Source of the DNA: Sorghum bicolor
Lineage: Eukaryota > Streptophyta > Magnoliopsida > Poales > Poaceae
Reading direction: 5' to 3'
NCBI RefSeq assembly: GCF_000003195.3
Contig: NC_012874.2
Location: 62,625,768-62,689,767 of the forward strand
Length of the DNA stretch: 64,000 nt
Of this stretch, positions 23,819 through 35,539 are shown one piece after another. The notes beneath the pieces are model-generated. The model was not told the origin of the DNA, searched no databases, and saw only the letters and a list, made by a program, of their open reading frames with translations. Each line of letters starts with the position of its first letter. The first letter of the stretch is position 1. The position numbers and the translations under genes were made by a program.

Positions 23819-25870
23819 TTAGCTTGTACGTATAGGATCAGTGCTGGAGATTCGTCGATATCCAAACAAGTGACGCATCAGGTTTGGTAGCTTTGGCTCC
23901 AATGGCGCTGCAGCTGTAGCCGTAGTTTCAGTTACATGTGGAGCTGCGCTCGTGCCCGGCTTGCAACATCTCCTAATCCTGCGTAGTTCTTCCGCCACTT
24001 CCTGCATTGTCGGCCTCCTGGCCATCTCGTCTGCATTCAAAATAGTACACCTCAGTGCCAACCTCCCCATCTCTTCAAGAGCAGCAATATCTTGTTCAGC
24101 TGTTATATCCTTATCAAACATTGCCTTCCCACTGTTATCCTTTTGGTAAGCCTCGGTAAATTCGACAATAAGCTCATCAAAACTAACACTGTTTTCCCTA
24201 CTAACGAGTGCCAATAAAACACCGCCAAACCTGAATACATCGCTTTCCAGATTCATCAATACAGTCTTATAACGAGATGGGTCACTGTAAAGCACCTTTT
24301 CAAGAAGAACGCTATTAATTACACTCTGACCAGCATTACTTCCACTGTCCATGATAAGCTTAGAAGACCCTGAAAATTCTGTGAGCTTTGGTACAAAGTT
24401 ATTATGGAGAAGTACAGTGGATGCTGAAACACTACCATGTCCAATTATACCAGTTTCTGATGAATGTAGGTATTGTAATGCTTCTGCAGTCTTAATTGCA
24501 ATCCTCAGACGTAGATCTAGTGGGAGATATTCTTGGCTACCCAGAATGTCCAGTAAACTACCTTTATCAGCATACTCATATATAAAAGCTAGAGTTTCGG
24601 CTTCCAAGCAACAACCCAAAAGCTTGATAATATTATTCTTGTTGGCAATTTGAGAAAGGACAATCCCTCCGTTGATGAATGCCTCTTGAGAGTCTGTGTC
24701 ATGAAATTTCCGGACCGCCACCACCGTGTTGTCCTCAAGTGTTCCTTTATAAAACTTAGCTGACATACCTCCACTGAGCATATGTGAGTAATTATCTGTG
24801 ATTTCCTTTAACTCCGCCTTTGTGAAATTTCTTACATTGCTGAATTCTGATACAATCTTAGCATTGCTAGCATTTCTTTTGAAAAAGCTACCACTCTTCT
24901 TAAGCTGTGGTTTCTCTTGCTTGTCTTTTGTGTGCCATGAATGGTATGTTGACAAAATGGATTGCGAAGAAGCTTCTTGTCTGCACTTCAGATCTCTTTT
25001 AAGCACCCGAAGACGTTTTTCCACATGATTCATTTCAGGGCGATTTTTAATGTCAAGTCTCAGGCACGCCATTGCTAGATCCACAATTTCTTCAAGAATC
25101 TTAATAGTATTCTTGTTTGCTATTGATGGATCAAATAGTTTCCTCAACCCTTCCCCCTTTGCACATTCAAAAATTCCAATGAGATTCATATCACCTTGTT
25201 TTACTCTTTTCCGAGTTACTAATTCCAGGAGAACTATTCCAAAGCTATAAACATCATTCCTCGGAGTAAGTCGTCCTGTATGCATCAATACAGGATCCAT
25301 GTAATCTATACTTCCTATTACCTTGCTAGCATATTGAGTGATTCCACCCAAAAGAAGCCTTGACAACCCAAAATCAGATACTTTGGCTGTAAAATTGTCA
25401 TCTAGAAGTATGTTGGCCGGCTTAATATCACCATGACAAATAAGGCTATCAATTGATAAATGCATAGAGTGCATATAGCTCAATGCATCCGCACACCCTA
25501 TAGCAATACCCAATCTTATATCCAAGGGAATTGCAGCACTGCTACTGTGCAGTATGTCGTCGAGGTTTCCCTTAGGTACATACTCAGTTACCAATGTTAG
25601 AGTACTTTTACCCACACAACAGCCTATGAACTTCACCACATTCTTGTGGCTCATTTGACTATGGATGCTTACTTCTTCCATAAACTCTTTCCTCAAATTT
25701 TCACGGATATATCTCTTCACTGCAACTACATAGTAGTGATCATCAAGGACCCCTTTATAGACTTCTCCAAATCCTCCCATCCCGATAAGTGTGCCATAGT
25801 TGTTAGTAATTGCTTCAATCTCATCTTCGGTGAAACTCATCCTAGTCATGAACTGAATGTTTGAATCCAT
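23819..25870 (-). CDS. Tandem kinase-pseudokinase protein 1
   Basis: Intronless 683-residue protein with two protein-kinase domains of the plant receptor-like (WAK-like) group. No signal peptide, extracellular part or membrane segment is seen, so it is probably cytoplasmic. Domain 1 (about 13-290) looks catalytically competent: glycine loop GMGGFGEVYKG (30-40), lysine 52 in VAVK, catalytic loop HGDIKPANILL with D148 (a non-RD type, Gly instead of Arg), and DFG at 166-168. The linker at 291-345 is Lys- and Ser-rich. Domain 2 (about 348-640) is degenerate: GGMSAKFYKG, Arg 387 at the VAVK lysine, HGSVSAS in the catalytic loop with no Asp, and TEF instead of DFG. Kinase-pseudokinase pairs of this kind include wheat Yr15/WTK1; barley Rpg1 is a related two-kinase protein. 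A defence role is inference. Start: the first ATG (MDSNIQF); a second lies seven codons on. Confidence 0.9.
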   Translation of the reverse strand: MDSNIQFMTRMSFTEDEIEAITNNYGTLIGMGGFGEVYKGVLDDHYYVVAVKRYIRENLRKEFMEEVSIHSQMSHKNVVKFIGCCVGKSTLTLVTEYVPKGNLDDILHSSSAAIPLDIRLGIAIGCADALSYMHSMHLSIDSLICHGDIKPANILLDDNFTAKVSDFGLSRLLLGGITQYASKVIGSIDYMDPVLMHTGRLTPRNDVYSFGIVLLELVTRKRVKQGDMNLIGIFECAKGEGLRKLFDPSIANKNTIKILEEIVDLAMACLRLDIKNRPEMNHVEKRLRVLKRDLKCRQEASSQSILSTYHSWHTKDKQEKPQLKKSGSFFKRNASNAKIVSEFSNVRNFTKAELKEITDNYSHMLSGGMSAKFYKGTLEDNTVVAVRKFHDTDSQEAFINGGIVLSQIANKNNIIKLLGCCLEAETLAFIYEYADKGSLLDILGSQEYLPLDLRLRIAIKTAEALQYLHSSETGIIGHGSVSASTVLLHNNFVPKLTEFSGSSKLIMDSGSNAGQSVINSVLLEKVLYSDPSRYKTVLMNLESDVFRFGGVLLALVSRENSVSFDELIVEFTEAYQKDNSGKAMFDKDITAEQDIAALEEMGRLALRCTILNADEMARRPTMQEVAEELRRIRRCCKPGTSAAPHVTETTATAAAPLEPKLPNLMRHLFGYRRISSTDPIRTS

Positions 25871-26094
25871 GCCAACAAAACACAGATCCTATAGTCCAAA
25901 ATGTCAGTATAGACCCTGCAAGAAAACAACTTATTAAATATCTCAGTATGGCATTGTGTAACAGTAAGAAAACATGTTTTTGTAAAGCACACTTGAAGGA
26001 CATGATTTTGAATGGAGGGAGTAAGAAAATCTCAGTATGGCATTGTAACAGTAAGAAACACATGTCTATAGGATTTTCGGGCTATAGAATAATA
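25871..26094 (-). promoter_or_regulatory. Upstream region of tandem kinase gene 1, with a short duplication
   Basis: The words CTCAGTATGGCATTG and AACAGTAAGAAA occur twice, about 88 bases apart (25942 and 26030). The intervening part contains TTTTGAATGGAGGGAGTAAG, a MITE-end-like word. The leader and promoter limits are not resolved. Confidence 0.4.
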
Positions 26095-26190
26095 GTCCCT
26101 CCATTCAAAATTATTAGACGTTCTAGCTTTTTTAGATACATAATATATATCTATTAAACCAGAACGTGTAATAATTTTGAATGGAGGGAG
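26095..26190. mobile_element. Short Stowaway MITE upstream of tandem kinase gene 1
   Basis: A 96-bp element with near-perfect arms: GTCCCTCCATTCAAAATTAT and ATAATTTTGAATGGAGGGAG. TA flanks both sides (26093-26094, 26191-26192). It lies about 220 bases upstream of the kinase start codon. Confidence 0.85.
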
Positions 26191-26192
26191 TA

Positions 26193-26977
26193 CTAATTCA
26201 TCAACATATGGTTTTCTCTACTAGCCAAAATATAAGAGGACATAGTATATTAGAAGTTTGTCTGTTTAGTACTCACAAATAATCAAAGTTACTTATTATT
26301 GCACACTCCCTTTGTTTGCTTGTCATTTCTTTAATGTTATATATCCATACAGGTACTATGTACTCCCTACGGTTACAGAAACAAGTCATTTATTTACGAC
26401 AATACTCCTTCCATACCAAAATAGTAATAAGAATATTTTATGCATGGAAAAGTAAAAATTTTCAAACTTTGACCAATAATTTGTCAAATTATGTACAACC
26501 ATAAGACATAAAACTTGCATAGGTTTGTATCCGAAATACCCATGAGATGCTATTGTTTTTAGAAATGACAACATAACTGTAAGAGAAACTAAAAGTCAAA
26601 ATAGGCGTGCCATCTGTATGGTCATGTAAGATTCAGGTGTAGATTTGTACTGGAAAATAATAGCAAAACTCACCAATTCTGAGGATTTTAGGAGCACATT
26701 ATACAAGTTATAAAAAAAGCTATTTGTGATCAGAGATATGCATCAAATACTTTACAAAAGTTAAATATGTCAATTATTTATCCAATTTTGATGAACTTAT
26801 ATCTACTGCACTTTTTAAATCTCTGTCCATTTCTATAGTTTTTCTCTCTATATAGCACTTCATATGTCTTGAACTTGCATGTACACCTTAGCTTAAGTAT
26901 GGTGATTCTAGTTGCAAACTATAACTTATGATATTCTGAATTGGGACAAAACAAGATCGAATATAATAACATGTTCT
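26193..26977. other. AT-rich intergenic stretch
   Basis: Degenerate Stowaway-like words (GTACTCCCTACGGTTACAG at 26358, ACTCCTTCCATACCAAAATAG at 26403) occur. No gene is seen. Confidence 0.4.
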
Positions 26978-27283
26978 CACTACAACACGTACTTTAATTA
27001 AAGACATTTTTGTTAAAGGCATCTTTCTTAAATTGCCTTAATTTCTTTTTATCTAAAGGCATTTTTATGAAATGGCCTTTAAAACTATTTTTTTAAAGGC
27101 TAAAATAAAAAAAACGCCTTTAATTATCTGAGCATTAGAGGCATATTTCAAAAATGCCTTTAATTATATGAGCATTGGAGGCGTTTTTCAAAATGTCTTA
27201 TATAGTCTTTGGTACAACCATACAAGCATGTAGATTGACTTTCATTTAGGCCTGCTACTCGGTCACAGAGAGACACGGGCTTA

Positions 27284-27502
27284 GAGCAAGTATTATGGTG
27301 GGCTGTAAGCTGGCTAAATGCTGATGTGGAGAAGAGAAGGGAGGAGAGAGAGGAGAAGCAGGCTGTAAGCTTACAGCCAGCTTAGACACAAAAACCAAGA
27401 AACTTTGTGAGAGAGATAAGTGGGCCATGTATTAATAGTGAATAGCTAAAGGCTGTAAGTTACCTTACAGCCAGCAAATGGACTGTATTATTAAACTTGC
27501 TC
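27284..27502. mobile_element. Tourist-type MITE nested in the CACTA-like element
   Basis: A 219-bp element with ends GAGCAAGTATTAT and ATTAAACTTGCTC and the 3-bp duplication TTA on both sides (27281-27283, 27503-27505). Its interior repeats GGCTGTAAGCT and TACAGCCAGC in inverse form. Confidence 0.85.
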
Positions 27503-27665
27503 TTATCACACGCACCGATTGGGCCTTATCCTGTACCCACGAGAGAGAGAAGGCATCCTGTACACCCGTATCCAATCGTTCCCCAAAATTGCGACGCAGC
27601 TCGCGACGGTCCTCTCGTCTCCGCCATCGTGGGCTATACTTTTCTCTCATGCCGTCTTATTACAG

Positions 27666-28950
<1,285 letters not shown>

Positions 28951-29883
28951 GTCATTTTTTCTGTGACTCTTTTATAGGCATTTAATTTCAAGCTAGTCTT
29001 TGTATGTTGATTTCTACGGTATTGGTATATAATAAAATACCAGATGTAATGTACTGATCTAACCCTCTTTATTCCAAGCGTGTCATGCTATATATTTGAT
29101 AAGGTAAACAACAACATTCCTGTTTACCTTTTTTTCCTTATTAGAAACGTAAACCTATGTCTAGTAATTCTTGTCCAAATCTTGTGTATATACCTTCACT
29201 CATTGGGACATGTTTGGTTTCAAGCAGGAGCAATTGACAAGTGAGGACAACAGACATGTATATAGCTGGATGTGGGCATGTCATTTTCAAGCAGGAGTAA
29301 CATAATTTGGTTCCTGAACATTGATGGCCAGTAGTGTGGCAACATAGTATATTTAGATGGATTTATACTTACATATGTATATATATAGCTGTGATGTGGA
29401 CACTCTTATAAAAGGAGAAAGAAACTTGCATCAGGAATGGGGACCTAGACATCAGGACTTGGAACATCATTTGAATTGACTATTTTTCAACCTTATTGAT
29501 TGTGTTTGGTTACAAATATAACTGTGTATAGCCTGAAAGGTTAAATGTTTGGATCATGTTGTTAACGTTTATTTTCATTGGTTAATTTCTCAATGGATGT
29601 TGCTGTTTTGATTACTAGCAAATTTCTACATATGATTTGGTTTTGGAGGCATTTTTAATAATGCCTCTATCAGTGTTTGAAGGCTTATACAGAATGCCTT
29701 TAAAAATTATTATAGGCAGCTACAAAATGCCTTTATATGTTGATATTGGAAGGCGTTTTGAAAAAAATGCCTCAAAAGACTTTTTAAGTCCAGTTTATAG
29801 CAGGCATTTTTAAGTATGCCTAAAAAAATTTTTTTAAAGGCATTTTTAAACGCCTTCTATAAACAGCCATGATGTAGTCTTCT

Positions 29884-30100
29884 GGGACAGAGGTAGTGTC
29901 AGTATCGCTCCTTCAGAGGTTGCCAACCAGGAGCAACACGGACTGGTGGTACCTCGAGTAGGCTCGTGACACAGAAGGCCAAATACGTGTCCCTGGGGCG
30001 CCAGAATGGATTCGAGTGCTTGCAGACCCTATTTGGGCTCAGCCCGTGTACCTTGCGCTTCATGTAGGAGAAGAATAAACAAACAACCAAAAATTTTGTA
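29884..30100 (-). other. Possible coding fragment beside the CACTA-like element
   Basis: The minus strand reads MKRKVHGLSPNRVCKHSNPF followed by WRPRDTYLAF without a stop for about 60 codons, with balanced composition. I do not recognise the family. It begins immediately beyond the element's right end, so it may be an interrupted exon or part of an older transposon. Confidence 0.25.
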
Positions 30101-30106
30101 TACCAA

Positions 30107-30351
30107 GGCCTTGTTTAGTTCTTAAAGGGAAAAATTTTACGACACTATAGCACTTTCATTTGTTTGTGGTAATTATTGTCCAATTATGGACTAATTAGGT
30201 TCAAAAAATTTGTCTCGTAAATTCCGACCAAACTGTGCAATTAATTTTTATTTTTATTTATATTTAATACTCCATACATGCATCTAAAGATTTAATGTAA
30301 CGGAGAATTTTAAAAAAAATTAGGTTTTAGGATGGAAGTAAATAAGGCCCA
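30107..30351. mobile_element. GGCCTTGTTTAG-family MITE, diverged
   Basis: Left end GGCCTTGTTTAGTTC, right end GGAAGTAAATAAGGCC, internal blocks GTCTCGTAAATTCCGACCAAAC and ATTTAATACTCCATACATGC. No clear target duplication. Confidence 0.7.
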
Positions 30352-31495
30352 GGCTGTGAAAGGGCCCAATGGTTAGAAGAGCCTTAGTATAGCACCTTAT
30401 GTTTCGACTCTTTGTGGGAGCAAATATTATTTCAGGATTTAATGGTGAATTTGCCGATCCAGTCTTCAAAGGTGCTCCTACCTTTCTTTCCGTTTCTAAC
30501 TAAAAAAAACTTTGTACCAATCCTAAATCTTATTATGAAGCATCCAAACAGCTACATTGTATTGCTGTATGGGTTTGTCGTATTGGTTCACGAGGAATAC
30601 TAAAGCAACAAACACATAGATGTTCCAGTGTCAAGATTACTGCCTTGTGTTCCTCCATTATTAGTGGAACTAGAAGATCCAGATCCCAAAATTCTTCATA
30701 TGCCGTCATGCATGTTTTCCGATAAAATTATTCTCAAGAAACTCTCCCAAGCAATTTGGTTTTGTAGCTATCATATCATATCATATCACAACCATTCTCA
30801 AGAAACTCTTTCCCAAGCAATTTGGTTTTCTAGCTATCATATCACAACAAGAAATAAAAGCAAGACACCACAGGAATGTGCGATGATGCATGGAGACCAG
30901 GGAGAGCGTGCACACCTGACACTTCAGTGATGAACGCCGGCAGAGAGTTCGCGACCGACGAAGCTTGCCGCCGTCAACGCCGCCCCAGACATGTATCCGT
31001 ACGTCGACGGCCGGCGAGCAGCTAAGCTTTCCCAAGGCTCTCCAGAACACGTAAAAAACACCCATCTCTTTTATCATTATCAAGAAGCTAGCGCCTTTGC
31101 AAGTTGCAACTGCAGGGAGTTGTTGTCACGGTACCAGTTGACTTCGCGCGCCAATGACGACAAGTGTTTGTTGATCAAAGTATATACTTATACACAGAAT
31201 TAGTTCGTGGGTCACCTTATGAGGATTGTTTATATTTATTTAGTGCAGCGCGATGCTCGGAAAACCAAGGCCATGGTGACGGACTGACCATGCAGTATTA
31301 TTATATATTCCAGCCGCGTTTGTTGCTGGAACTGGTATATATATATAATAAGCCTAAACGCGGTGTACAGAAAATCCATGCATCCACCGTCCCAAACCGC
31401 TAGCCAGTAGGAGCATATGTCATCTTCCTTAGAGAAGAAGCCTCCGGCCATGTCTTTTTTCTAATAATGGAACTATTTTACTTGTCATATTCAGT
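30352..31495. other. Intergenic stretch with a short tandem duplication
   Basis: An about 66-bp segment, ATTCTCAAGAAACTCT...CCCAAGCAATTTGGTTT and on to AGCTATCATATCA, is present twice at 30730-30790 and 30793-30846. The reading frames around 30628-31400 are short and unrelated to families I know. Confidence 0.4.
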
Positions 31496-31499
31496 TCGA

Positions 31500-31736
31500 G
31501 ACTGAGGTTAGTTGCACCTAAAATCTAAAACCTTTTCAAGATTTTCCATCATATTGAATCTTGCGGCACATGTATAAAGCATTAAATATAGATTAAAAAT
31601 AACTAATTACATAGTTTGTCTGTAAATCATGAGACCATTTGAGCCTAGTTAATCTATGATTGGACACTAATTACCAAATACAAACGAAAGTGATACAGTA
31701 GTCAAATGCAAAAAGTTTTTGGATCTAAACAAGGCC
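31500..31736. mobile_element. GGCCTTGTTTAG-family MITE
   Basis: The right end is TTTTTGGATCTAAACAAGGCC. The interior has ATTGAATCTTGCGGCACATG, ATTAAATATAGATTAAAAAT and GATACAGTAGTC, typical of the family. The left end is degraded (near 31500). Confidence 0.6.
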
Positions 31737-32763
31737 TGAATAAGTGGTAGATACATGACGTGAGAGACGAGGGTGCAGGGGATCGAGAGATTTCACAATT
31801 TGGGATAGGACCCGTGGGACTTAAAGCGTTTTAACATCTAATCTCCCTACACCTTAAAAAGACCATAACTCATCTACCCAATGACATTAAGTCTTGATCT
31901 TTGCTCATAAATCCGTGTCTAATACAAATCATCCTCCACTTGGAGCTCATGTGCTACATCCTATCCGGTTCCAATATGAAGACCAAATCCACATGCCCGT
32001 GTCCAATATGAAGTCCTTGGAACTCATGCGTTGAGTACTGAGGTTATTAGGTTTTTATTATTTTCTGCAAATCGATCGCCATAGATGGGGATAAAGATTC
32101 ATAGCTCCAATGCAACACATAGGCATATCTTGTTCAGGTAAAAAACTAAATAGGTCAGCCATGCGTCGCTTTCTCATTAGGGCAATTTGGGAAGCACAGA
32201 TTTGCGCCACCGCCAAGCCCTTCCTCATGCCTCCTCTACCCGGCCACCGCCAGAGCTCAATGGAAGAGGTTTGTCATAGGGCAAGGATGACGGTGGTTGG
32301 GTTTTCTTCTTCCCTCCCTCTCTCCAATGGGACTCCTGTGCGGGCTACGAGATCTACATGGGGGCAACAACCAATGTGCGGGCTACGAGATCTACATGCG
32401 GGCAGCAACCGATGGTACAAATTCAGCACCTAAACTTTTTCGTCACTGCAGAGGGAGAACTGGAGCAGGCTCACGCCCCCATCTGACCCCTCTGCTCCGA
32501 CGATCTCGACATAGTTGTTGAGACCCTCAAGGAGCTGCAGTTGCACACCCCGGTGGCCCACGCCCTTGGGAGCGACCAGCTCCTTGCCTTCGACTACGAG
32601 AGCCTAGAGTACCAGCTTGATGCCTACTTGGGACCCTGATTGTCCCAGGAGGACTTGCGGTGCCTCGCTTTCTCGTTCAACAACATCATGTTGCAGCTTT
32701 GCCAGAGGAGAACCATTCTCTTCAGTAAGCCTTACTAGGAACGCCCCGACAATATTTCTGTTT
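31737..32763. other. Intergenic stretch with a possible gene fragment near 32490-32710
   Basis: The plus strand at about 32495-32637 reads LDIVVETLKELQLHTPVAHA and then LLAFDYESLEYQLDAYLG before a stop. After the stop the frame continues as QEDLRCLAFSFNNIMLQLC. The composition looks protein-like, but I do not recognise it. A short tandem repeat (GCGGGCTACGAGATCTACATG) sits at 32340-32400. Treat as an unassigned, broken fragment. Confidence 0.3.
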
Positions 32764-33670
32764 GGAAAAAGTCTACGTAACCTCCCAAACTATCAAGGGT
32801 GGACTACTTCACCTTCCGAACTATAAAACCGGATATTCTACCCCCTGAACTTTCAAAACCGGTCAAATAACCCCCTAGAGTGGTTTTGGATGGTGGTTTT
32901 GTCTTTTCTTTTTTATTTATTTTCCGCTAAATCTTTGAAAAATCATAATAAATCATAGAAAAATCATAAAATGAAAATTTCAATTTTGTTGGACTTCTGA
33001 TGAGTAGATCTACACAGTGAATATATAATATGGTATACTTTAGTATAAAGTTTTTGTTGTAGCTTTAAATCTATATTTTTCTGTAATTAAATCGAATAAT
33101 TGATATATGCAGTTCCTATGATCCAATTATGGTGAAATTTTTATGGTGGACTCATTATTGTATGCTTGAATTATGGTAGAAGTTTCATACCCAGTGGATC
33201 ACGTATAACTTAGTTATCAATTTATTTAGCTTTATTCTTGTTAAATCTATGTTCTGTTTATAACTAAGTTATACGTGATCCAATGAGTATCAAATTTTTA
33301 CCACAGTTCAAGCATACAATAATGAGCCCACCATAAAACTTTTACCACAATTGGACCACAGGAACTGCATATATGAATTATTCAAATTAATTACAGAAAA
33401 ACATAGATTTAAAGCTACAGCAAAAATTTTGTACTAAAGTATATCATATTATATATTCACTGTGTAGATCAACTCATCAGGAGTCCAACAAAATTAAAAT
33501 TTTCATTTTATGATTTATTACGATTTTTCAAAGATTTAGCAAGAATAAATAAAAAAGAAAAAGACAAAACCACCCTTCAAAACCACTCGAGGGGGTTATT
33601 TGACCGGTTTTATAGTTCGGGGGTAAAGTAGTCCACCCTAGATAGTTTGGGGGTTATGTAGACTTTTTCC
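32764..33670. mobile_element. Mutator-like foldback element
   Basis: A 907-bp element with long inverted arms: GGAAAAAGTCTACGTAACCT at the left, the inverse at the right, then GGTGGACTACTTCACC and GGTCAAATAACCCCCT in both arms. The inversion continues almost to the centre (GTATAACTTAGTTAT near 33200 and its inverse near 33262). Flanks ATTTCTGTTT (32754-32763) and ATTTCTATTT (33671-33680) differ by one base, consistent with an old 9-10 bp Mutator-type duplication. No reading frame. Confidence 0.8.
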
Positions 33671-33680
33671 ATTTCTATTT

Positions 33681-34907
33681 GGACTGCGCAACGCTGTGGG
33701 ATCATCGATCACCTTGCGGCGCGACACATGTGTCGGTATTTCTTAATGTTTACAAAGAGAATCCGCAAACGTACGGAATTATCGTTATCGCTTTCACCAG
33801 ATGGTATTCAAGGTATCGTATTTTCACGGGAAACAGAGGTATTTTTTCTAGTTAATTCATCCAAGGACAACACAAGGGGTAGAGTTGGAAAGGGTAGAGA
33901 CGGACTCCTATGGATTTTGGATCAATGAGAAGATAAACTTTACTTGTATTTGCTTACTTCGGGCACCAACATATACTTGGTCTGCCAAGTACTTTCGTCT
34001 ATAGCTCTACGCCATATCCGAACATGAGAGATTACGAAGGACGAATAGGGTTGTCACCACCTGCCACCTACCCCTCAACCGTGGGATACGAGGCATAGCC
34101 TAAACACCACATCTACGCTAGCGAATACTACTCTAGCGTCAACTAGGAACATCTATCTTTACCAGGAGTCCTCTACTAGAGCATCCGCCATAGGGACGGA
34201 CGACAAACCCACAAACAAGTAAAAGTATAGCTTAACTATTCAAAGACTTGGAACTATAAGAATCACGTGGTGACTGTTGACATCTTCTTCCTCCTCAGAT
34301 TGTCTATTTTTCGGTGGACGTTCGAGGAACTACACTACATACATCTTTCTACACCGACTGTGGTCCACGACTTCGAGCAACTTACCATGAGTTGGAATAG
34401 AGCCACCGATACCTTGAATGCCTCCTCAAATACATCTCTATTCTCCAATTGGTTAAATTTAATCTCATTTCCGTGTGATTAGTATATGGTTCATGAACAT
34501 TTTTGCTGCTAATCTGAGTAGTAGTAAAATCACACATGTGCACATATTTGTCATCACAAATTTGCTACTATTTTTCTAGATTAACTTTAACATGAAAATG
34601 CCTAAATTCCTAATGGATCTTTGTCAACAAATAGTTCAAATTATCTCTCAAAAAACAAATAGTTCATTTTTTTTTCTAAAATATACTTTTATTTATATTT
34701 TATTAAAATTTTTGAATTAGAATCTAGCCTACCAGCCAAATAATTTTACCAAGTGATTCGATTCATCACTGAAAATATTTCTTGAGAGAATTTGGATCTA
34801 AAACGTCTTTATGGAAATCTAGACCCTTGCCAAACACATACTAAATTTTTGCTACAACCAAAGTCACGTTAGGTCATGGTCGAATCTTAGCTAAAGTAGT
34901 AATGTTC
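33681..34907. other. Intergenic stretch with an LTR-like remnant
   Basis: From about 33729 (TGTCGGTATTTCTTAATG) the sequence runs through ATCCGCAAACGTACGGAATTA and GATGGTATTCAAGGTATCGT, a pattern I associate with grass retrotransposon LTRs. The end is not clear. The part 34480-34905 is AT-rich and featureless. Confidence 0.3.
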
Positions 34908-35033
34908 TAAGAGCAACTCCATCCCAACATGTAAATTGAGCCCCTATTTTATTTCATTTGCATGCTGGGCTGCATAGAATAGGGGCCCAAAATCACTCCT
35001 ACTCCAGCCCAACTACCTATCCACTGTCGTTCC

Positions 35034-35469
35034 TCAGAAAAAAAATCTCTCGTTCTTCACCGACGGCCGCAAGCGACGCGCGCGCTCCGTCCTGGGCGCC
35101 GGCGCCGACGCAGCGTTCTCGGGCCCGCCGGACACGCCGCCGCGCCGTTCGCTCGTCGCCGTGCCGTTCCTTTGGGAGGAGGCGCCCGGGAAGCCCAAGG
35201 AGGCGTCGCCAACGCTGGCCCCGTTCCCCAAGGCGACCACTCCGGCTCCAGCTCCGGCTCCGGCTGCTGCCAACGGTGGCCCCGTTCGCCAAGGCGACAC
35301 TGGCGGTGAGCACGACAGCAGCGGCCACGCGCGTCCGCTGCCGCTCAAGCTGCCCCCGCGGCTGCAGCTGGTGTCAGCGTCGTTCGCCAAGACCGTGTCC
35401 CCCAAGCCCAAGGAGGCGCCGCTGTGGCCTGGGGTGCCGCGCCGCCGCCGGAAGACTGGATTTGGCTAA
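35034..35469 (+). pseudogene. Fragment resembling VPF-W-E-PGKP (DUF688-type) plant proteins
   Basis: The GC-rich plus-strand frame at 35161-35469, with an in-frame part upstream, reads GPPDTPPRRSLVAVPFLWEE and then APGKPKEASPT, a signature I associate with DUF688-type plant proteins of unknown function. It ends RRRKTGFG-stop. Downstream (35470-36960) looks like untranslated 3' sequence with a 136-bp tandem duplication. No start codon in good context and no 5' exons are present, so I read it as a truncated copy captured by the Harbinger-type unit. Confidence 0.5.
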
Positions 35470-35539
35470 TCTAAATTCTCTATTCAAGTTGATGAACTCT
35501 GGTAGACAATCAAAGAAACACCGAGAATAGCGGATCGGG

